Assembly: GCA_012295275.1 (NCBI GenBank)
Contig: CM022665.1
Coordinates: forward strand, 40,811,152-40,875,151
Direction: 5' to 3'
Source: Chrysomallon squamiferum
Lineage: Eukaryota; Mollusca; Gastropoda; Neomphalida; Peltospiridae
Length of the DNA stretch: 64,000 nucleotides
The notes under the pieces are model-generated. The model worked only from the letters and a program-made list of their open reading frames with translations, searched no databases and was not told the origin of the DNA. Of this stretch, positions 48,307 through 62,442 are shown piece by piece. Every line of letters begins with the position of its first letter. Position 1 is the stretch's first letter. Position numbers and translations under genes: made by a program.

Positions 48307-51300
48307 TGTCAGACTAATTCTTGATCATATTTCTAATTAAAAGAAGCAAAAACAAAAAAATAAAAAAAATAATAACACTTTTTGCCATTTCATTTTTTTT
48401 TAAACTGTTTTCCAATGAATGAATGAATGTTAAATTTACCAAAGTTAGTTGTGTAAGTTTATATTTTATTTTATTTAAAAAAACACAACAACAAATAAAC
48501 AAATAGCCTCTTATTTATTACTAAACTGAAAACAAAAGTATGAAAAAAAACAGTTTTTTTATTTTCTATTAATTTATAATTTTTGTTCTTCTACTTAACC
48601 AAATTCTCAAAGGTCATATTTTCCTTCCTGTCTGTGATAAAATGAATGTTTTAAATGTTTAGTGAATTAATACTTAATGTAGTTACAGATGAATTTTATT
48701 TTACCAAACAAAAGTCAGATTTGAAAAGAATACAAAAATCCATTATTAATCATTTTTGGGCCATTTTTGTAACAGTGGTTTGATGTGTAAACTATATAGT
48801 TGTGTTTTACAACTATAAATTTTTTACATTTTATGTTACTGTTGCTTTCTTTTTTGCAGATATTTTCTTCTTATTCAAAAGAGAAATCAAAATCTTAGAT
48901 TGTATTGGAAGGTAGTTATTGTTATGAGCTTAGGGAATTTTTAAAAATTCAGTTGCATGCACGCACGCACAGTTTTATTCATCAGTTACTTTGAAATTCA
49001 ATACTGATAGCATTTTTATAAGCAAATAATGTAAAATGTAATTAACTTGTTTTGCCTTTTTATGACAGTGGATACCATTTTAGTGGAAAGATTATTACCA
49101 TACATGTCAGATGACAATGAATTCCTTTCCGGCAAATTATATAGCTGTCCTTAGCATGCTGAATAAAATCATACGAACAAAAAATGAACAATAACTATAT
49201 TATTATTATTGCCCATTATTATCCTTTTGTCTCATTTCCATTTTTTCATGTATGTAATATAATATTCAAGAATACTGAGTAGGCACTGGACATGAAACAT
49301 TATTGGCATGCTATGTAATTTTCTTGGACCATGTTAGAATATGTATGTAATCGGTGTATATATATATATATTTTTTTGTTCAATTGGTGTACGTGTGGTA
49401 TACATGGAAAAAGAAACAGAGAAATTAAACACTTAATCATAAATTAAAGGTAGAATGTTTACAATTAATCATTGTTATTAAATAGTCACACTTTAAAAAT
49501 CTCCGAAAAGAAAAACAGCTACAAAATCTTTAAAACAGCAGCAGCAGCAGCAACAATAATAACATTATCATCATCATCATCACAATTCTTCCATATCTAA
49601 AATGGAGTCATTAAGTTTAAACCCACACGATATTCAGTAATATTTTTTATTATTACCATAATGCATATTTATATTCCAACAAGGCCCGCTATTATGATTA
49701 GAAAACTTTTAAGATCGTATTTATGATGGTATCTTTTTTTAAAAATGTGTTATCAGTATTTATTAACTGACCACTTACGCATATTTATGGTTGCACTTCC
49801 TTGTTCCTGGTAAAAAAAAAACTTCAGACAGTACTTAGTTAATTTGTCAGAAGAATTTAGCTTCTACATTTTTTTATCATTCACTTCATTGTCACTGACC
49901 AACATTATTTTCATTATTATTATTATTTATATAATTTATAATTCCACTTTGCAAAAGTTCAGTATATATAAATCCTCATATTTGCATGTTATAATAAGAA
50001 CAATTGACATATATTTTTAAATATAGTATAATCTTCATGTATGTTTCACTGACAAAGACATTATTTTCATTAAAAAAAAAAAAATAATAATAATAATAAA
50101 ATAAATTAAAAATTAAAAATTAGTTTCTTTTTCATTCCTGAAGCAACAACTAGAATGATAATGGTGCAAAAATTTAAAGGTATTAAAATTAAATCTGATT
50201 CTCTAAGTTGACAGAAAAAAGCCAAACAAAGTTATAGATTCTTGTAATATTGTGTTATAAACTTGTATTAATAAAAAAGAATATAATAGATTATGACTTT
50301 CATCTCAGAGATCCCAAAATCAAGATATTTCTGAAAATCTTAATTGCATCAGGAACTGTATTTATTATGTCTATATTAAAATAAAATTTCCTTTCATGAT
50401 ATATTGTCTGCATGTTACTTAACAGATACTTTGCATGACCCCCAAAACTCAACTGTGATGATTTTTCCATTCAAATATTGATATCAAATATTTACTCTTT
50501 CACTACCCATGTCTACATTTCTTCCTCGTATATGTACATAAATCAAAATCATAATCTTACTTAAATGTTGAATACAAGAATGACGCGTTCTAATGGCTGC
50601 ATCTTGCTTTGGTGTGTTAATGGTTTTTGTTGTTAAATGCAGAATTATGTTTTAACTGAAAAAGGAATTACAGAATTTGATTTTATTGAGTTGTAGTGTC
50701 AAAGGTTGAGTGATTAATTTAAATGTTAAATGCGTAAAATTGTCAGTCCTTTCTGTGTGTCATGGTAATTTCATTTATTAATGGATTTCGTATCTGATTA
50801 CATAAATATATAAAAGAACATTTTGTTTTGAAAGATTGTGTTTACTTGCTAAACATATTTTTTTTAATTTTTAATTTTTTTAATTTATTATTATTTATTT
50901 ATTTATTGTTACTTACCCAATTATTTGTTTATTATTGTTGTTGTTGTTGTTATTATATATATATGAAATAATCTTTATTTAAAAAAAGAAAATAATACAT
51001 TTTTTCTTTTTATTTACTTTTGTTTGTTTATTTTTTCCTTAAGTTTTCTTATCATTGTTTTATTTTATTTATTTTCCACTATTTTTTCTTATTATTTTTA
51101 ATTTTTAACTTTTATTTATTATTATTATTTATTTTGGGATAATTGTATTGGAAAAATTAATACTGTTTAAGAATACACTGTTACAGAAAGTTAGAGTTAG
51201 CTCAAATTTAACTTCTTTATGGTTGTTGTTATTGTTTTATTATTGTTATTATTTAATTATTTCATTTTGCTACATTTTCTTATGGTGAGTTAAACAGCTT

Positions 51301-52673
51301 CTTAATATTAGTTAATTTTCAACTTTTTAAACTTTACATACATTTTCATTTTGTTTTTTGTTTAATTTTCATTTCTATTAGTTTTACAGGTACCTTTGTC
51401 TTATTTTAAATTTTAGTTAATGTTTTAAACTAATTTAATTGTATTTTCTTTCTTTCAAAATTTTCCTCTTTTCCAATTTAAAGTAATGTTTTAAGATTAA
51501 AAAGTTACCCAAATATTTTAAAAAGGGTATTTCAAGATAAAAGCTTATTATTTTCATAATTTATTATTAAAATATGATATAAGAAAGATCTGCAGTTTTT
51601 AATTTGACTTTTAAAAAAATAAAAATATTAATTCGTTTAAATAATAATAATTAAAAAAGTAAATCTTTTGACATGATGATGAATTTAAAATTGTACTCTT
51701 CTAATAATAAAGATAAGAAAACCTAATTTTTTTTTTTTTTTTTACATTATTGTCTATGATAATTGGTATTAAAGAAATACTGTTAATCTGATTTTTTTAT
51801 TTTAGTCATCTAAATTTTCTAAAATTAAACATTATTTTAAAATATTATAATTTCTGATAATAAATTTTTTTTTAGTTTTTATTACTGATTGTCATTACTT
51901 TTAAATCTTTGACATAATTCATATTAAAATATGTTTTTTTCTGAAATCAAATGTCATTATTAAAATTACTTCTATTATTAAAATAGAACATTAAAAATAA
52001 GTTTTCATTTGATTAATTGTTTGATTTAGAAATTGAAAGTTCCATTAATTTTTTGATGTAATTCACTTTATCTTTTTGTTTTTGTCTTTAATGTAGTAAT
52101 AAGTTTTTAAATTTAAAAAGTCAAATAGTTTTTATTTTATTTTATTTTCTATATTTTGTTATTTTTATTTGTTTTCTGAAAGGATATTTCTTAGTTTAAA
52201 CATAATTTCATAATTTATTCATAAATCAATGGTATGGCTAACTAATAAACATTAATTTAAGTTACTAGTCACTGCAAAATAATAATAAGAGAGCTTTTAT
52301 TAAAAAAAAATAATAATAAATAAAATTCCCCCTGATTTTTTCTAAATGAAGAAAATAAATTTAATTTTTAATAGTAGTTCTTTTAAGATAAATAGAATGT
52401 TATATTATTTTCATTTTCATCAAAATTCACATCCTGATGTTTATTTCCAAAATAAAATGTCACCATTGCCATTTGTGGTTATTAAAAAAATGAGATTTTT
52501 TTGGTATCAATATGTCTTTGTTTTATGTTTTTATTTTTGTCTAATGCATTTGTTTATTTTAATATACAGCTCCTTCTTTGCTTATGCTGCTTCATTTATT
52601 TATTAGTTTCAGGAATAGTATGTACTTATAAATAATTTATTATAAATATTTAAGTATAAATAATTTATTATAA

Positions 52674-52685
52674 AGAGAGAGAGAG

Positions 52686-52726
<41 letters not shown>
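52674..52726. repeat. (GA)n microsatellite
   Basis: A GA run with one short interruption (gaaaaga). Confidence 0.95.
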
Positions 52727-52729
<3 letters not shown>

Positions 52730-53218
52730 TTTATTTCATTTGTCAATATATATATATATTTTTTTTTTTTTTTTCTTTTTTTTTCGTGCTTGCCTAATAA
52801 TATCAGTCACATTAATTCAGAATGGAGATTCATTTCATCTGTTTATCTAACCATAAGCCAATAATGTTGGTATCACATTCTCTCTAAAGTCTAATATTTC
52901 CATCCTGTGCATTGTTTTTCACATATTAGTATTAATCTAGAGATATTACTTTCATAAACCATTGTCTGATTACAGACTGGAAGAATTTGATAAAAATCAG
53001 AACATTATATTTAACACATTGATATTAGATATGGATCTGTAAGTCTATTATAACCAAGGCTGAACTGGGGATATATATATATATATATATATATATAAAT
53101 GAGTTGATTCTAAAGCAGACATTTAATAAAGCATTTAAAGAAAGAAAGAATCCTAGAAAACTTGAAGTTTTTAAAAAGTGTATTTGATAAATATTTTTAA
53201 AATATAGACAATTAGTGA

Positions 53219-53253
<35 letters not shown>

Positions 53254-53261
53254 GTTTGTTT

Positions 53262-53293
<32 letters not shown>

Positions 53294-53723
53294 TTATTTC
53301 TTACATAGTGAGTGATTATTAACTATCAGACATGTTTTGTTACAAAAATGTTCTATTCATCTTAATTCTGGGATATGTTAATTTCATAATATAATATATC
53401 TGTGAGTGGGTGGGTGTTTGTATTTCCACATATATGTATGTAAGAATGTATGTGTGTGTGATATAACTGCAGATTAAATGTATATAGGTAATACATTGTT
53501 CAATAAAACATTTTTCTTCATTCTCTTTACTTCGAAAAAAAATATTATTTTTAAATTTCATGCTTATAATGCAACATGTTGGAATCTGTAATGCAATTAT
53601 TTTTCATTTAAAAAAAAAAAAAAAGAAGAAGAAGAAAAATATAAAATGTAATTTTTACATGTATACTAAAATCCTCAACGATATTACATCCCTGTTATTA
53701 TTATGCAGTTGACATCTTTTCTC

Positions 53724-53759
<36 letters not shown>

Positions 53760-53769
53760 CCAAAGTTTC

Positions 53770-53930
53770 CATTAATTTTTTAATGGACCGGATGATGAAG
53801 TCGCTGCTTTGGAAATCATTAATTAAGTTATTGGCAGCTTTTAATGTTTATTATCAGTCATCTGGAATGATCAATGCTGCAGGATGTTAATCAGCTGTAA
53901 TTTTTTAAACCTAATGACTTGTACTTCCCA
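53770..53930. promoter_or_regulatory. Candidate conserved non-coding element with homeodomain-like sites
   Basis: About 160 bp with balanced composition, containing atcattaattaagttattg, aatgtttattatcagtcatc and gttaatcagctgtaatt, words typical of homeodomain and E-box binding sites in developmental enhancers. No open frame fits. Confidence 0.35.
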
Positions 53931-54745
53931 TGTCAGCATGTTGTAACAATGTAAACTGATAGTAAGCTATATTGATACATCGACTCTTTTCTATATATAT
54001 TCTTCACTGGTCAATGCATATATTTTGGTTAACCAGACTCTGCTACTACCGTACATCAATTGCATTTAAAAATCCATTAATTTAAAAGTTCAGTAGGTTT
54101 ACAGACAGATGCTGAAATTTAAATGACTCATAGATTTGTGTGTTTTGTGTAATGTACTCATACGGATTATTCATTCATTATAATAATATTAAAGTTAAAA
54201 AAAAAAAATAAAAAAAAATAAAAAATTAAATAAATAAAAAATTTAAAAGGGAGGAAAGATTAACTCATCCCTGTCCCTAAAGACAAGACGACTGTGATTT
54301 TTTATTTAAATATTATATTTTATGATTATGATGAGATGATAGTAATAAATGCATAATTGTTATGCAATGCAAACACACACACATAAAAAGAGTCAGTAAA
54401 AACTGCAGTAGCAAATGTCCCTTTACAAACTTTTGAAAAAGAGAGATTAGGAAACGGAAATACATTTTTAAAACAGAATTTTCAGTCTTGTTTAAGATGT
54501 GGTTCATGCCACTCAGTTAACCAAGTAACTAAAACAAAAGAAAATAAATAAATAAATAATAAGAAAAGTAAGACATGAAACAAGTAATTATAAAATTTTT
54601 AAAAATCAGAATTTCTAATAACTGTAAAAGCTTTCAATCACAAAGATGTATTAATTTAGAAGAATTTTAAAGTAATATGTTGAAAAGTCATTTTTCAAAA
54701 TGAAGAAGATCTCTTCATTTTTTTCATCACAAAGTATTTAAATAC

Positions 54746-54794
<49 letters not shown>

Positions 54795-55271
54795 TTTTTT
54801 ATACGGTAGCAATATGAATGAATATATTCATATTGAAGTAGAAGGAAGAGATCTGATAAGCACGTCTGAAAATATTAATGATAAAACAGGGATTGTTTAA
54901 TCATGTGAAGAAATGTATGAAACATTAATATTTATCTCTGTATACAAAATATGTAGCTTAAAATTGGAAACATTATTAACTGTTTGAATTTTTACCACAT
55001 ATTTTTATAGAAAAAAAAAAAGATCAAGTATGATGAAGAAAAAAGAATAACAGTGATAATAATTTTATCTGTTACAAAATATGCTCTATATAAACTAGTA
55101 TTAATCTGCTCTAAATAACTGTTTAATTTGGTCATAACTGATAGAATTCATGTCAGTTAAATTCAAAATATTCAAAATTACCTGAGTTAAAAATATAAAT
55201 TTGATTTTGTAAAAAATTTTGACTTCCTTAGAATGATATTAATATTTTAACTTTTTATCATTTTTTATATA

Positions 55272-56610
55272 TACTGTCTAAAAAAAGAAACGCAAAAGTA
55301 GAATTTATTGACATTGGGAATATCTATCTAATGGATCAACAGAAAGCAGCAGAATGTTCACATTTACACACACTTTTGCAATTCATTAATATTGATGGTA
55401 TTATGCTGAAAAGGTTAAAGTTCAAGATTATAACAGTATAATATCAATTCCTTGTGTGCCCACCATGGGAGTCCAGAACTGCCTGACATCTCCTTCCCAT
55501 GGCAGTAATGACATTATGAATTACACCTTGTGGAATGGTGGCCCACTCTGTCTGTAGTAATAATGTCAACTGAACACGATTCTGTGGCTGTGGTTGATGC
55601 TGCCTCAGTCGTCTATCCAGCTTGTCCCATAAATGCTCTGTAGGATTCAAATCAGGATATTTAAAAGGCCAGGGCAGGACATGAATGTTATTGTTGTGTA
55701 GGTACGCTGGTGTGAGTCTGTCTGTATGTGGTTTCACATTGTCGTGCTGGAATACAGCGTTACCATTATTCATAATTGGAGTGACATGTGGCTGCAAAAT
55801 TTCATCTTGGCAAATCTGTCAGCTTCCTGTATGCAGTTTGCAGAAAAACGTTCACCACGACGTCTGTAAACTCGACATCTTCCATCAGCTCAATGAAGCA
55901 GAAATCGAGCTTCGTCACTAACCAGGCAGTTCTCCATCGTAACTGAGGCCAGACTCTGTGCAGTTGACACCACTGACGTTGTAGTCGATGATGTTGTTGA
56001 GTCAAAACCACTCTTCTTACAGGCCGTCTGGCTCGAATACGATTGCGCACTGTATGAGCCGATATTCTACGCAGACTGGTATTGCTGAAGCAGTAGAGGT
56101 TGCCATGGTGGTTCTTTCCCATAGATGAAGAACCCGTATGTAGCGGTCCTGGGCCCTGGTGGTTACACATGGTCTACCTGATCTGGGACGGTTATGTGTT
56201 GTTTGATGTTGCTGGAACCAATACCACATTCTCAAGATGGTGCTTGGGGATACACAGAACACCCGGGCTGATGGTGTTGTTTCGTTGCTGTTCACTCAGT
56301 CGTGGCATTTGTTTGATGTTGGGTCAGAACAAAAATAATGAACAGAAGTTTTTGAAAACCTTGCATTTTTATAACCCTCGTATTCAAGTTTCTTGTAATG
56401 CACATGCACTGGTAACGTGGTTTGCATGCGTGGATGTTTTGGCTAATAAACACAATCATAGCCTTTATTTTGTGTTGCCTGCTTTTTGGCAACTAACAAA
56501 AGTTATACGTTTGAATCACCAAATGTCATTAAATTCATGAATTGATATGTGTCAGTTTACAATAGTTATCTAACAAATCAACCATTTTGCATTTCTTTTT
56601 TGGGAGAGTA
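55272..56610 (-). mobile_element. Tc1-family DNA transposon with terminal inverted repeats
   Basis: The element is 1,339 bp. Its left end (from 55,272) and the reverse complement of its right end (to 56,610) match over about 26 bp starting TACTGTC / TACTCTC with four mismatches, and both ends are flanked by TA (55,270-55,271 and 56,611-56,612), the expected Tc1/mariner target duplication. Inside is a broken transposase on the minus strand. Mismatched ends and a decayed gene mean it is an old, non-autonomous copy. Confidence 0.92.
55444..56310 (-). pseudogene. Broken Tc1-type transposase (DD34E)
   Basis: Three frames hold pieces in order. The DNA-binding part has NRPRSGRPCVTTRAQDRYIR followed by VLHLWERT, then after a frameshift RRISAHTVRNRIRARRPVRR, then another shift to DEARF with an in-frame stop soon after. 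The last piece, 55,797-55,444, contains HDNVKPHTDRL and PWPFKYPDLNPTEHLWDKLD, with 34 residues between the second catalytic Asp and the Glu, the DD34E spacing of Tc1. Between the words ...EADRF and QDEILQPHV the usual GGGS..VWGGI segment is missing, an internal deletion. It cannot encode an active enzyme. Confidence 0.9.
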
Positions 56611-56612
56611 TA

Positions 56613-58746
56613 TTTATTAGGTATTTTACTATATTTTTATTTTTTTATTTTTATTTATTTATTTATTTATTTATTTTAGATTAAATAAAATACTAATGTT
56701 TATTTTTCCACTCTAAAGATTTATAATAGACTTTTAATTTTATTAATTACATTTTTCATATTCAGTGTCAAATATTACATTTTTTGACAATCACAAGTTT
56801 GAATCATTAAAAATGACACATAACTGCAATCTTTATATTACTAAAGAGGAAAAAAATAATCCATTTTCTGTTATTATTTTGTTTAACAGTGCACACCTAT
56901 TATTAATTCAGACTATTCTTATTAAGATATTTAACTAAGAATTATCAAGCTAATGAAAGAAAAGAAAAATGTTTTCTCTCTGATTCATATTGATGAACAT
57001 GGACATAAACATGGATACTTCCAAGTAAATTTATATTAATAACAAACTGCATACCCAGAATATTTAAACTCTTGTACAGTTAACAAATAATAATAATAAT
57101 AATAATGTTAATCATAACAATATTAATAACAATAACTATAATAATAATAAATGCAACTACTGAAGGTTTAAGCTGGGCAAATATTTTATGAGAGTTTGAG
57201 TTATCTGTTCAAGATATTATTGTTAGTGTATAAGATGGTTAGTTAAAATAAAACAACAGTCTGAATTGCTTTTACACATTTGCAGTTACCTTTGTTGAAA
57301 AGACAATTTTGAATTGAGATTATTGTAAATGTTGGTCATAAGACTCGTAGTTTAACAACAGTATTTGATTTGATTTTGGCTTTATTGCAAAATGACAGGG
57401 AAAAAAAAAAGAATGTAAAGTAGCATGTTAGTAATATAAATATACAATGAAATAGGATAATTTTTTGCATGGAGATGGTTTTACAATTATCTTAAAGGAT
57501 TAAAAGGAAAAAATGAACTGTCGTTTAACTACTGTTATCTAATTATATCTTATTATTAAAATAAATTTGTTCTATCTGCTTTTTTCTTTATTTCTTTTTT
57601 ATTGCCAGAAATTGTAGAAACAAAAGAATCAATTATTTGTTTTTTTAAACAGTTTATATGTTTAATTTAATTTTATTTTATAATTTTTAAAATTAATTTT
57701 CCATTGTTTCCTTCTTTTTTTTTTTTTTTCAGTATTTAATAATGATTTTCTTTTCATTTTTTTTCAAAATTATCCATTTAGAAAACTGACTTATTTAAAC
57801 AAAAAACAAAGTTGTAACTTTTTATTTTCCATTATTTTCATTAATTTGTACTTTGGAATTAGAATCAAATTTCAAAGTCAGTAGCTAATTTCAATCATGG
57901 CTTATAAATGAAAGTAATTAATTCAACCAAAATCATTTACTTTTTAAAAATATACTCAATAATATCTTACTTTAGTGTGGCAGGCAGATTTAAAAAAATA
58001 AATAAAATAAATAATAATAATAATAAAAAAAACATGGAAAAAATTAAAATATTAATCATGGAAGAATTTAAATAATAGTTACAATAATGATGAAGATGAT
58101 GATAATAATGATAATAATATTTGTATGCAGATAACATTAGTCACTGAGCCAAACATCCCTTTAAGCAGATATTAAATAAAAAGTTTTTGTTATTTTGAAT
58201 TTTTACTTTTTACTTATTTAATTACATACATACATACATACATACATACATTTTGGCCAAAAATATAGAAATTTAACTGATGTATATATATATACTTATA
58301 TTTATTTGTTTATTTATTTATTTATCATACAAAGTTAAAATTCATTATTTTCGGTCACTGACCTAAAATATATAATGATACTGCTAATATATAAATATAT
58401 GAAGAGTTTTCAACAAGGTAATCATGAAGGTTATAATCAGAGTTTTAATTGATAACTGCAGTGTTTAATAGATTAGTAATTGTGCAAGAGGTACAATTAA
58501 TTGCTGCATTGATTTCATAAATAAATGAACAATGACAATAAAACACCTGGGGTTGTCTTAAAAAGATAATTTCAGAGATAACGACTCTACTCTAGTGTGA
58601 AATGGAAAGAAAATATTTATCTTTTTTCTATTTATATTACTTATGTTGACCATTACAGTCATTAATTTCTCATTTCAGAATAAAAATGTGGTTATTATGT
58701 CTATTTTTGGATTTTTGATTATATGATTCTTTCAATCAGGAAATAA

Positions 58747-58794
<48 letters not shown>

Positions 58795-61262
58795 AAACAA
58801 AAACAAAAAAACAAAACTTGAAAAAACTAAAATGTTGATAAAACATTAATATGAAGGGAAGAATATAAATAGCAGTAATAATGATGATGATGATGATGTT
58901 CATTCGTATATATTTATATAGATACACAGAAAAACTCTTCACATATGCTAAGACTATATATAGACTCAAACGATATACATCTAATTAACAATACTGACAA
59001 TTATTTGGTACAACCATAAGAATTATGTGATCATTCATTCATATGTAAAATATTTTTATACAATTTTTTTTTTATGTTTCTTTGTAACTTATAAAATTAA
59101 TACTTTTTATTACAAAATAAGATAAACTTAAATTATGTTAAAATTTTAGACCTATTCAGATTTACATTCATGAGTGAAATGTAAGATTTTCAGTAAAAAT
59201 TTAAAATACATTTTAAAATATATTTTCTCATGCTTATTTTCCTTTGTTTTATTATTTATTGTAATAATTGTTGCTGTTATTGTTATTATTATTGATATTC
59301 ATTTTATTTATTTCTTTTAAAAAAAAATGTATTTATTTTTTTAAATTATTATTATATTATTATTATTTTTTTTTTATTATTATTTTACCCTTTCATCGGT
59401 TATGCTAAACTATTTCAAAGTCTAAACTTCATTTTACAAATGACTATTTAATAACATTTCTTCTGTTTTCTTTTAATTTTGTAACATTTCAGATAAAATT
59501 TTGACATTTCAGAAATATTTTCCATTTCATATATTATTTTATCTGCTCTTTCTAAGATATTTCAGTCTCTCTTTTCTTTTTTGGTGATTATGTTTTAATA
59601 AACAGCGCTTTGAAACTGTATTTAATATCTCATTTTTCTGTCACTGATGTTAAATACATGGAGATTAAACAACCATTTTCACTTCCTGTTAATGCCCTTA
59701 TTGTTTATCAGACATTACCAGGGATTCATAAATCTGCCTGTCTAGATATGAGAGATGTTGTTGTTGTTATTGTTTTGTGATTTAAATAATTCTCTCATTG
59801 TTCATGTCCATGAACGTTTTAAATAGTTGTCTGTGTTTTATCAGAGAGTGTCAAAAAAAAAAATTAGATAATAATAATAATAATCATAGAAACAGAAGAA
59901 AAAGAAGAAAGAAAGAAAGTATATGTGTATATGAGTGTATATATGTGTGGGTGCATGTTAGTTTATATTATTGAATAAAAGTGTAAGAAAGTTGTATACA
60001 TGAAAGAGACAGAGCAAATGTGTATACACCCTGCTTCATGTATGCAAGCATGTTGGTTTATGTTACTATATATTGTTAATATTTTACTTATTATGAGTAT
60101 AAGAAAGTTGAAGGAGAGCAAGTGTGTGTGTGTGTCCATGTGTGAGTGTGTATTTGAGACAAAGAAATTTAGTTATCTGAAGAAAAAGAAGAAGAGGAAG
60201 ACTATATGTGTTAGAGATAAAAAAATCAATGTCTTTATGAAAGAGTGTAAATATTGACGCTTATCAGTTAGAAAATGCCTCAGCACATTTTATCACAGTT
60301 TATAAAGTTTTTGAAATATAATGAAAAATTTATATACTATTATGATATTAAGTGACTTTTTATATTCATTTACATATTATCGGCAGTGTATAAAAAGCCC
60401 AGATAGGTAAGGGAATTGTTTAACTTTGTTAATAAAAATGTTGTCTAACACTGTCTTACAAGGTTACCTTTCAAGTCTGGATAAAATTTAATTCTCTCTG
60501 TATTCCTTTTGTGCATGAAAGCTGTTATCTTTTTGGTTCTCTTATACTTGCATTTGTATGTGCGTGCATGTGTGTGTCTATGTATATATGTTTATTTTAA
60601 TGGATGTTAGAAAGAAAAAACCCATACAAAATAAGGTTGCATAGTAAAGAATTAATATATATATATATATATATTAATGATGCAACATGAATAATATAAC
60701 AGGTAGCTAACTGGCTTCAAAGTAAAATGTCAAACATTTAAATAAGATGGTAGATTTATCCTGATTTATTCAACCATAAACACTGTAAATTTAAGTATTA
60801 AAATATTTCTTTTAATTTTTAGTATTATTGTTATTATTATTTATTTATTTATTTATTTTATTGTATTTTATTTTTTATTTTTTAGATTATTATTTTATAT
60901 TAATAATCATTAATCCACGGTGGAATTTTATATTTGACAAAGATATATTGTTTGTTGTATTTGATGAAGATGTATTTGTTATGACATAGAACCAAACTAA
61001 GTGCAGTGTTAAATAATATTTATTATTTTGCCAAACCTATATTGACTCAGCAAATTACTATTTATTTTATTATTTACATTATCCCACAGTTTGTTGACAT
61101 TAGTTCAGTAGATATTTTTCAATACTTTATTTATTTATTTTATCTGTTTCCCCAATATATGATTTATGTACATCTGTTTTCAACAGTTATGTCTGAAAAA
61201 CCTGCATTAATAGAATATAAAAGTATAAGTTCAAATATATGTTTCTGTAACAGAGAAAATTA
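56613..61262. other. AT-rich stretch without a gene
   Basis: Contains (ACAT)n near 58,225-58,250, (TA)n at 58,749-58,792, and TG-rich sequence near 60,120 and 60,555. No coding segment is supported. Confidence 0.65.
58749..58792. repeat. (TA)n microsatellite
   Basis: About 22 pure TA units. Confidence 0.95.
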
Positions 61263-61665
61263 AACACATAATTTAAATCTACAGCTATTACGTGTCAAAA
61301 CAATCATTTTAAATCTAAAACTATTATGTGTCAAAACATAATTTAAATCTACAGCTATTACGTGTCAAAACAATCATTTTAAATCTAAAACTATTATGTG
61401 TCAAAACATAATTCTAAATCTACAGCTATTACGTGTCAAAACAATCATTTTAAATCTAAAACTATTATGTGTCAAAACATAATTTAAATCTACAGCTATT
61501 ATGTGTCAAAACAATCATTTTAAATCTAAAACTATTATGTGTCAAAACATGACCATTTTAAATCTACAGCTATTATGTGTCAAAACATGATCATTTTAAA
61601 TCTACAACTATTATGTGTCAAAACATGATAATTTTAAATCTACAGCTATTATGTGTCCAAACAGT
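61263..61665. repeat. Tandem repeat, 34-36 bp monomers in 70-bp pairs
   Basis: Monomers of two types, one with ctacagctattacgtgtcaa and one with ctaaaactattatgtgtcaa, alternate so that the pair repeats every 70-71 bp (acagctatta at 61,281, 61,351, 61,422, 61,492). Past about 61,555 the order changes to single monomers carrying catgatcatttt. It is a small higher-order array. Confidence 0.88.
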
Positions 61666-62394
61666 AAAGCATCTTTTATATGAGAAAGAAAAAAAGAAAG
61701 AAAAAATACACCCTTCGATATAGCAGATTATTACAGGAGCTGGAAAAAGAAATAGGCCAACAGATACACTGAGGAGCATTGATCCAGTGATCTGTTCACA
61801 CCAAGGGTGAAAACTCTTATTATGAGTTACAGCTTGCTCTGTTTGTTCAGTTTACAAATTGTTTCAGACTATTAGTTCATTGTCTGTTGTTAGCAAATTG
61901 GTCGACTCGGGCTGCAGGGTTAACAGTGATCCAAAATATATATCTGTCCAGCCAGACAATGCAATTACTGTGCAGCTAAATAATATATGACTTAAAGAGT
62001 TTGGTCGTGCAAACAAAGTAATGAACTGAAGAAGTGAAACTCCTCGGTGATAGATTGGAATGTTGTAAATGTAGTAGATACTATTTGAGGTTGGTGGATG
62101 TGATGAGAGAAAGGCAGAACACATAGAGACATTACTCAAGGATAAGAAAAATAAAAATAAAAATAAAGATTTTTTTTTTTTTTTTTTTTTTTCAATGTTT
62201 GAAATAAGATTCACATGTAAGTTACTCCAGCATAAAACTTAATTTAAACTTGGTCAGTAAGAAATGAAATTATTCTTTCGTTAATGTGAGCTGAAATTTG
62301 AGGGTGATATGTTGTTTGTTGGGGTTTTTGGGGGGCTTTTTTTTTATAGTCTAACCTATGTATGGTGAATAATGGATCTTGCTTATATGACAAA

Positions 62395-62397
<3 letters not shown>

Positions 62398-62438
<41 letters not shown>
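62398..62438. repeat. Poly-T tract of about 41 bp
   Basis: The longest homopolymer in the window; its length may be unreliable in the assembly. Confidence 0.9.

Positions 62439-62442
<4 letters not shown>

Larger units (their letters stand above)
46981..55271. other. Long AT-rich stretch without a gene
   Basis: Holds (CA)n at 47,863-47,894, (TG)n at 48,234-48,305, (GA)n at 52,674-52,726, poly-A with TTTA repeats at 53,221-53,295, (TTA)n at 54,750-54,793, and one regulatory-looking island at 53,770-53,930. Open frames here are short and low-complexity. Confidence 0.65.

Noticed and set aside
60380-60412. Plus-strand donor AGATAG|GTAAGG
   Set aside because: The preceding open frame is short and no partner exon or family similarity was found.
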